A DNA stretch of 12,846 nucleotides, from assembly GCA_038233555.1 (NCBI GenBank), contig JBBSLT010000062.1:1-12846 (forward strand), in the 5' to 3' direction. The DNA is from JADDRA01 sp038233555. GTDB lineage: Bacteria > Actinomycetota > Acidimicrobiia > Acidimicrobiales > CADCSY01. Positions 6,950-11,272 of the stretch are shown piece after piece. The notes beneath the pieces are model-generated. The model ran no database searches. It saw only the letters and a list, made by a program, of their open reading frames with translations, and had not been told where the DNA came from. Numbering within the stretch: the first letter of the stretch is position 1; the number at the start of each line of letters is the position of its first letter. The position numbers and the translations under genes are program-made.

Positions 6950-7323
6950 CCCCGGCCGCTCTGGTAGGCCTGCTCATCGCCGGCGCCATCGGGGCCTCTG
7001 CCCGTCACCTCCTCGACGGCTTCGTCCAAGACCATACCGAAGGGGCGTTTCCGTGGGGCACCTTCGTGGTCAACATCAGCGGCTCGCTGCTCTTCGGGCT
7101 CGTCGCGGGAGCGGCCCTCTACCACTCCTTCCCCACCACACCACAGATCTGGTTGGGCACAGGCTTTTGCGGTGCCTACACCACCTTCTCGACGTTCACG
7201 TTCGAGACCTTCCGCCTCCTGGAGGAGGGGGCGGTGGCCGTCGCCTGTCGCAACGCAGGAGCCAGCCTCCTGGTCGGTACGGCCGCCGCCGCCGCGGGCC
7301 TGGCACTTGCCGCTGCGCTGTGA
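6946..7323 (+). CDS. crcB: Fluoride channel subunit Fluc/CrcB (second of pair)
   Basis: This 125-residue Fluc protein has GAIGASARHLLDG (13-25), GAFPWGTFVVNISGSLLFG (33-51, pore Asn43) and GTGFCGAYTTFSTFTFETF (71-89), with four membrane helices. Its N-terminus is short and uncharged (MTPAALVGLLIAG), in contrast to the basic tail of the first subunit. By the positive-inside rule the two could insert in opposite orientations and form the antiparallel heterodimer known for paired Fluc genes. The start is GTG 6946, within the GTGA overlap with the preceding gene; the same frame runs open far upstream, but this is shadow. It is the last gene of the permease-Fluc-Fluc unit. Confidence 0.93.
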   Translation: MTPAALVGLLIAGAIGASARHLLDGFVQDHTEGAFPWGTFVVNISGSLLFGLVAGAALYHSFPTTPQIWLGTGFCGAYTTFSTFTFETFRLLEEGAVAVACRNAGASLLVGTAAAAAGLALAAAL

Positions 7324-7437
7324 AAGACAAGATGGTAAGATGGAATGAGTCATCGAATCGGTGACGCGGACCGCCCTAGATCTTGGCGACCGCTGCGGAC
7401 CCAACAATGGCCCCGGACGGCGTGAGCAGGAGGTGCG
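7324..7437. promoter_or_regulatory. Leader of the MEDS-STAS gene
   Basis: The 114-base gap holds a strong AGGAGGT (7428-7434) just before GTG 7438. An AT-richer stretch around 7325-7350 contains TAAGAT (7336-7341), which could be a -10 element, but I see no matching -35 at normal spacing. No terminator for the Fluc operon is evident here. Confidence 0.3.
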
Positions 7438-8358
7438 GTGTCAGGAGTTCTACGGGTTGTCGATGAACGTGGCGTGCCCCAGCTGCCCTTGAAGGCACCG
7501 GGAAGGCGGTTGAGCGCAGTGGTGGCCTCTGCTGCTGGACTTACCCCTCACGGCCATCTGTGTTGGGGCTACTGGGACCGCTCTCAGTTTCTGGCACGCG
7601 CCTTGGAGTTCATGGCCGACGGGATCAAGAACGGCCAGCTCGTCGAGTACGTCGGCAGTGGCAGCATCGAGCAGCTACGTGAAGAGCTGTTCCGATTCGA
7701 GGGCGTCGAGGCGGCGCCGGGCGACGGTGGCGTCATCTTCTCGTCGGTTCGGGACTTCTACCGGTACTCCGGTCACGCTGGGGTCGTCGATCCGGCGGCG
7801 TCGGTCGCCGCCTGTGCCGCCGCCGCCGAAAAGGCGCTGGCCGCCGGCTACAAGGGCTGGCGTGTCGTGGTCGACGCCACCGCCGTGGTGCGCACGCCAC
7901 AACAGCGAAAGGCCTTCGCCCGCTACGAGCACCTCCTCGATCGCCGCATGAGCGCAGAGCCGATCTCAGTTATGTGTTCCTACGACGTCGGCGAGCTCGG
8001 CCGCCAAGCCGTCGCCGAGATGGCGTGCCTGCACCCGGTGACGAGCGAGGGCATCACCTCGTTCCGCCTCTACGCCGATGAGGATGTCGATCTCGCTCTG
8101 GCCGGGGAGATCGACATCTCCTGCCTCACCCTGTTCGCGACGGCGCTGAGCCGGGTCCTACCGCTGTCGTCGGTGGGAGGTGAGCTGGACGTCGATGCCC
8201 GGGGCCTCGATTTCATGAACCACCGAGGATTGCTGGCCGTGGATCGTCACGCCGCCGCGAATGGACGCCGCGTGGTGCTTCGGAGCAACTCTGCGGTCTT
8301 GGTCAACCTTGCCGGCGCACTCCCCCTCCAGGCACTGCGTGTGGAACAGGCGGCGTAG
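7438..8358 (+). CDS. MEDS-domain sensor fused to a C-terminal STAS domain
   Basis: The 306-residue soluble protein has two domains. The first (about 38-200) is a MEDS domain (methanogen/methylotroph DcmR-type sensory domain). It starts with HLCWGYWDRSQFLARALEFM and then ADGIKNGQLVEYVGSG, continues with a P-loop-like alpha/beta core, and ends with MCSYDV (179-184, Cys180) and the LHP motif (198-200). The second (about 208-304) is a STAS domain like those of anti-anti-sigma factors: DVDLALAGEIDISCLTLFAT, LDVDARGLDFMNHRGLLAV. The position normally held by the phosphorylated serine (D-S-S-G) reads NHRG (261-264), so switching by an anti-sigma kinase at that site is unlikely. A strong ribosome binding site supports GTG 7438. 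It probably relays an unknown signal by protein contacts. No anti-sigma or sigma gene is adjacent. Confidence 0.85.
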   Translation: MSGVLRVVDERGVPQLPLKAPGRRLSAVVASAAGLTPHGHLCWGYWDRSQFLARALEFMADGIKNGQLVEYVGSGSIEQLREELFRFEGVEAAPGDGGVIFSSVRDFYRYSGHAGVVDPAASVAACAAAAEKALAAGYKGWRVVVDATAVVRTPQQRKAFARYEHLLDRRMSAEPISVMCSYDVGELGRQAVAEMACLHPVTSEGITSFRLYADEDVDLALAGEIDISCLTLFATALSRVLPLSSVGGELDVDARGLDFMNHRGLLAVDRHAAANGRRVVLRSNSAVLVNLAGALPLQALRVEQAA

Positions 8359-8359
8359 C

Positions 8360-9199
8360 TCAGAGGATCGGTCGGCCGCCGGTCACGGCGATGCGGGCGC
8401 CAGAGATGTAGCTCCCGTCGTCTGAGGCCAACAAGACGTAGACGGGTGCCAGCTCGGCGGGCTGTCCTGGTCGACCGAGGGGCGTGTCCGAGCCGAAGCT
8501 CTCTACCTTCTCCTCGGGCATGGTGGCGGGGATCAGCGGCGTCCAGATGGGCCCAGGGGCGACGCTGTTGACGCGAATGCCCCGCTCGCCCAGCATCTGG
8601 GCCAGGCTGGCGGTGAAGTTGGCGATGGCGGCCTTGGTGGCGGCGTAGGGCGCCAGCGTGGGCGAGGGGCTGTCTGAGTTGACCGACGAGCTGGCGATGA
8701 TGGCCGACCCCGGCGCCATGTGCGGCAGCGCCGCCTTGCACAGATGGAACATGGCCGAGACGTTGGTCTGGAAGGTGTAGTCCCACTCCTCGTTGGGGAT
8801 CTCCTCCAAGCTGGACCGGTTCATCTGGAAGGCGGCGTTGTTGACCAGGATGTCAACCTTGCCGAAGTCGGCCACCGCCTTGGCGATAATGTCGCGACAG
8901 TGCTGTGGCTTCGAGACGTCACCGGAGAAGAGCACCGCCTTTTGCCCGGCCTGCTCGACCAGCCGGGCGGTGTCCTCGGCATCGGCGTCCTCGTCGAGGT
9001 AGGAGATGAGGACATCGGCTCCTTCACGGGCGTAGGCGATGGCGACCGCTCGGCCGATGCCGCTGTCTCCCCCGGTGATCACCGCCGCCTTGCCAGCAAG
9101 GCGGCCGGCCCCGCGGTAGCTGTCCTCGCCGCAGTCCGGGACGGGGGTCATCTTCGACTGGACACCGGGAACGTCCTGGCGCTGGGCTGGCTGGCTCAT
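8360..9199 (-). CDS. SDR-family oxidoreductase, general stress protein 39 (YdaD/YhdF) type
   Basis: The 279-residue classical short-chain dehydrogenase has the cofactor motif TGGDSGIG (42-49), NNAA (120-123), serines at 170-172 and the active-site pair Tyr185-x3-Lys189 (YAATK), followed by PGPIWTPL. The 35-residue N-terminal extension with MTPVPDCGEDSYRGAGRLAG is diagnostic of the GSP39 branch known in Bacillus as general stress proteins. GDVSKPQH and SYLDEDADAEDT fit that branch. The reaction should be NAD(P)-dependent alcohol/carbonyl interconversion; the substrate is unknown. ATG 9199 is preceded by GAGGAGAGCC, so the open frame further upstream to 9658 is not part of the gene. Its stop lies one base from the stop of the convergent MEDS-STAS gene. 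Confidence 0.92.
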   Translation of the reverse strand: MSQPAQRQDVPGVQSKMTPVPDCGEDSYRGAGRLAGKAAVITGGDSGIGRAVAIAYAREGADVLISYLDEDADAEDTARLVEQAGQKAVLFSGDVSKPQHCRDIIAKAVADFGKVDILVNNAAFQMNRSSLEEIPNEEWDYTFQTNVSAMFHLCKAALPHMAPGSAIIASSSVNSDSPSPTLAPYAATKAAIANFTASLAQMLGERGIRVNSVAPGPIWTPLIPATMPEEKVESFGSDTPLGRPGQPAELAPVYVLLASDDGSYISGARIAVTGGRPIL

Positions 9200-9373
9200 G
9201 GCTCTCCTCGACCGTTTGCTTGGCGGGTAGGACGCTTCGGCTGTACCCGTCCGACCGTCCGATGATTGCATCGCCGGCCGCTGCGTCCGGATGCAACTGC
9301 TGCTGCCAGGGACAGGCCCCGGGCGTAGACTGGTTGCCGTAGCGGTCCTGACCAGCGGGAGGGTGACCGCCGG
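9200..9373. promoter_or_regulatory. Divergent promoter region with inverted repeats
   Basis: The 174 bases separate the divergent SDR and flavoprotein genes. TTGCATC (9266-9272) and GATGCAA (9290-9296) are perfect inverted 7-mers with a 17-base spacer, suitable for a dimeric regulator. CGGGTA and TACCCG form a second pair around 9230-9250. TAGACT (9326-9331) could be the -10 of the plus-strand gene, but no good -35 was found. Shared control of both redox genes is plausible and unproven. Confidence 0.35.
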
Positions 9374-10387
9374 ATGACGTCGGAGGAAAAGCGGAAACCA
9401 GGCGACGGCGGGAAAGGCCGATCTGGCCTCGGTCGATGGAGTTCCGCCGCCCCCGACATCGAAGTCACCCCGCCCCAGGGCAGCTACCCCATCTCGCGAG
9501 GAGCGCCGGAGCGCAAGCTTCAACGCGTCAACCGCTACGACCGCCGTGCGGAACTCGTGGCTAGGGAGACGGTAGCCGCCGGCACGCTCAGCCTGACCTT
9601 CGAGGTGGTCGACGACGACCCGTTCGTATTCCATCCCGGGTACTTCATCGCCGTCCACGTCGATGCAGACGGCCTGGAGAAGCAGCGCAGCCCCTACTGC
9701 ATCACCTGTCCGCCCAACGCTGAGCGGACATTCCGCCTGCTGATCCGACTGGTCTCAGGTGGTCGGCTCTCCGACCACATGGACACCCTTTCTCCCGGCG
9801 ACGTCATCCACTTCCGAGGCCCGAGCGGTCGTTCCATGGCCCCCAAGCGTGATGCTGAGGAACTGGTCCTGTTGGCGACGGGTGTGGGAATCGGCCCCGT
9901 GCTTTCTCTCTGCCCGCCCCTGCTCGCCGCCGGCTTCAGCGCCCCGATCCGACTGTTCTGGGGTCTGCGCCTGGTCGAGGACATCTGTCTGGTCGACGAG
10001 CTCGACGCCCTGGCCAATGCCTATGACAACTTCGACTATCAGGTCTCGCTATCTCAGCCGCCGCCGGGATGGACGGGATTACGGGGCCGGCTCACCGAGA
10101 GCGTCCCCGGGCTGCTGCGACGCCTCGGCCACCGACAGTTCTACCTGGTGGGCAACGGGGCCATGATCGAAGAGATGGCTACCGTGTTATCCGATCTCGG
10201 CGTCGACCAACGAGACATCTACCAGGAGGCGTACTTTAACAGCCGCTATCGGGCCGACGCCTGCACGCTGGCGGAGATTCGTAGCCGCTTTGTGGCCAGC
10301 GACCTGTTCTCTCCCTTCGCTCACCTCGAAGCCGGCTTGTTCATGCCCGAGGCTCCGCTCACCCGCACTCGGTCCGAGCGCACCTAG
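9374..10387 (+). CDS. Ferredoxin/flavodoxin-NADP+ reductase-like flavoprotein
   Basis: The 337-residue protein has an FNR-type layout. After a disordered 50-residue N-terminal stretch comes a FAD-binding barrel with RSPYCIT (105-111, the R-x-Y-S/C flavin motif) and GGRLSDHM (129-136). An NAD(P)-binding domain follows, with LLATGVGIGPVLSL (166-179), FWGLRLVEDI (195-204) and YLVGNGAMIEEM (257-268). No Cys-x4-Cys-x2-Cys cluster is present, so there is no plant-type 2Fe-2S domain; electrons must pass to a separate partner (ferredoxin, flavodoxin or oxygenase). The C-terminal segment DIYQEAYFNSRYRA and following residues extends beyond a minimal FNR. ATG 9374 has GGGAGGG about 10 bases upstream. 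The physiological partner is not encoded next to it. Confidence 0.82.
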   Translation: MTSEEKRKPGDGGKGRSGLGRWSSAAPDIEVTPPQGSYPISRGAPERKLQRVNRYDRRAELVARETVAAGTLSLTFEVVDDDPFVFHPGYFIAVHVDADGLEKQRSPYCITCPPNAERTFRLLIRLVSGGRLSDHMDTLSPGDVIHFRGPSGRSMAPKRDAEELVLLATGVGIGPVLSLCPPLLAAGFSAPIRLFWGLRLVEDICLVDELDALANAYDNFDYQVSLSQPPPGWTGLRGRLTESVPGLLRRLGHRQFYLVGNGAMIEEMATVLSDLGVDQRDIYQEAYFNSRYRADACTLAEIRSRFVASDLFSPFAHLEAGLFMPEAPLTRTRSERT

Positions 10388-10389
10388 TG

Positions 10390-10400
10390 ACCCCTGGGGT
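10390..10400. promoter_or_regulatory. G/C palindrome ACCCCTGGGGT
   Basis: A perfect palindrome around a central T, two bases after the flavoprotein stop and about 40 bases before a related palindrome at the CsoR-family promoter. CsoR-family sites are typically C-run/G-run inverted repeats, so this could be a second operator. A weak transcription stop is an alternative. Confidence 0.35.
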
Positions 10401-10427
10401 GTCTAGGACCTTCCGATGCCCAGACCT

Positions 10428-10446
10428 AACCCCCTAGGGGTATGCT
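10428..10446 (+). promoter_or_regulatory. CsoR-type operator overlapping a -10 element
   Basis: CCCCTAGGGG (10431-10440) is a perfect 10-bp palindrome inside AAC...TAT flanks, the C-run/G-run-TAT form expected for CsoR-family operators. TATGCT (10441-10446) directly abuts it and is a good -10, placing the start of transcription near 10453, a few bases before the AGAGGAGG ribosome binding site. Repressor bound here would block the promoter, giving autoregulation. No -35 with good match is seen. Confidence 0.55.
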
Positions 10447-10471
10447 GGACTCCCGAGAGAGGAGGGGTTCC

Positions 10472-10753
10472 ATGCCGGGTTACGAGATGCACAAGGATGC
10501 CGTTCAGCGCCGGTTGCGCCGGGTGGAAGGCCAGGTGCGGGGCATCCAGCGGTTGGTCGACGAGGACACCTACTGCATCGATGTCCTCACCCAGATCTCG
10601 GCGGTCACCCGGGCCCTGCAGAGCGTGGCCGTGGGCCTGATGCACGAACACCTCTCACACTGCGTGACCGACGCCGTGCGCAGCAGCAAGGCCGAAGGCG
10701 ACGCCAAGGTCAACGAGGCGACCGCCGCCATCGAGCGTCTGCTCAAGACCTGA
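10472..10753 (+). CDS. CsoR-family metal-sensing transcriptional repressor (copper-type ligands)
   Basis: The 93-residue all-helical repressor has the family opening KDAVQRRLRRVEGQVRGIQR (8-27). The three ligands of Cu(I)-sensing CsoR are present with exact spacing: Cys35 (DTYCIDVLTQ), His60 and Cys64 (HEHLSHC). The second Cys and His at these places separate it from FrmR-type formaldehyde sensors and sulfur-sensing CstR, which lack this triad pattern. DNA is held by the basic first helix; metal binding releases it. ATG 10472 is chosen over the in-frame ATG at 10442 because AGAGGAGGGG lies 6 bases upstream, and the earlier ATG lies within the likely -10/start region. No copper ATPase or chaperone gene lies next to it, so its targets other than itself are not visible. 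Confidence 0.93.
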   Translation: MPGYEMHKDAVQRRLRRVEGQVRGIQRLVDEDTYCIDVLTQISAVTRALQSVAVGLMHEHLSHCVTDAVRSSKAEGDAKVNEATAAIERLLKT

Positions 10754-10773
10754 GGCCGGCGGCCCAGGGTGGC

Positions 10774-10803
10774 CGTCTCAGGACCTGACGTCTCAGGACC
10801 CGA
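10774..10803. repeat. 15-bp tandem duplication at the end of the YjbQ gene
   Basis: CGTCTCAGGACCTGA (10774-10788) is followed without a gap by CGTCTCAGGACCCGA (10789-10803), differing at one base. The second copy contains the stop codon of the minus-strand YjbQ gene (complement of TCA, 10793-10795), and the first lies just beyond it. It looks like a small slippage duplication; no function is implied. Confidence 0.7.
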
Positions 10804-11230
10804 CGAAGCTGAGGCGGACCCGGCGCTCGGGATTGTCGGTGTTGAGGTCGACCAGGACCACCCGCTGCCAGGTGCCGAGGGCCGGGCGGCCGTCGTCGAC
10901 GGGAATGACGAGTGAGGGGCTCACCACTGCGGGCAGGAGGTGATCGGCTCCGTGGCCGGCGGCGCCGTGGCGGTGGCGGTAGCGATCGTCTCGGGGCATG
11001 AGCCGCTCCAGCAGGTCCACCAGATCGGCCTCAGAGCCTGAACCGGTCTCCATGAGGGCGATGCCGGCCGTGGCATGAGGCACGAAGACGTTCACCAAGC
11101 CGTCGCCCCGACCGGTGCAGAACTCCCCTACCTCGTCGGTCAGATCGACGAGCCGGCGTTCACTGGTATCGACCGTGAGGATGCCTTTGGTGCGGTCGCT
11201 GTTGGGTTCGCTTGCTGGCGTTGGTGTCAC
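10793..11230 (-). CDS. YjbQ / UPF0047 family protein
   Basis: The 145-residue protein carries the UPF0047 sequence pattern: VNVFVPHATAGIALMETGSG (47-66, with His52), the histidine-rich DDRYRHRHGAAGHGADHLLP (81-100) and SPSLVIPVDDGRPALGTWQR (104-123), then the closing strand RVRLSFVG. Homologues form trimers with a clustered histidine metal-like site; some replace thiamine phosphate synthase weakly, and the cellular role is unclear. In many members an N-E motif follows the first histidine segment; here ETGSG takes its place, a variant I believe is common in actinobacteria. It starts at GTG 11230 with a 20-residue polar extension before the first strand. It diverges from the large modular gene with only 42 bases between starts and converges on the CsoR-type gene. 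Confidence 0.9.
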   Translation of the reverse strand: MTPTPASEPNSDRTKGILTVDTSERRLVDLTDEVGEFCTGRGDGLVNVFVPHATAGIALMETGSGSEADLVDLLERLMPRDDRYRHRHGAAGHGADHLLPAVVSPSLVIPVDDGRPALGTWQRVVLVDLNTDNPERRVRLSFVGS

Positions 11231-11258
11231 CGCTTCAGGTTGCCACTCTCCGAAGCGG

Positions 11259-11264
11259 TAGCGT
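11259..11264 (+). promoter_or_regulatory. Candidate -10 for a leaderless transcript
   Basis: TAGCGT fits the actinobacterial TANNNT -10 consensus and lies 8 bases before GTG 11273. Transcription would then begin at or next to the start codon. No Shine-Dalgarno sequence is present in front of this GTG, which agrees with a leaderless mRNA, a common arrangement in actinobacteria. No clear -35 was found. Confidence 0.4.
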
Positions 11265-11272
11265 GGACAGCC

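Noticed and set aside
9200..9658. N-terminal extension of the SDR frame to 9658
   Set aside because: ATG 9199 has a strong GAGGAG ribosome binding site and matches the family start; the extension would overlap the divergent flavoprotein gene and looks random.
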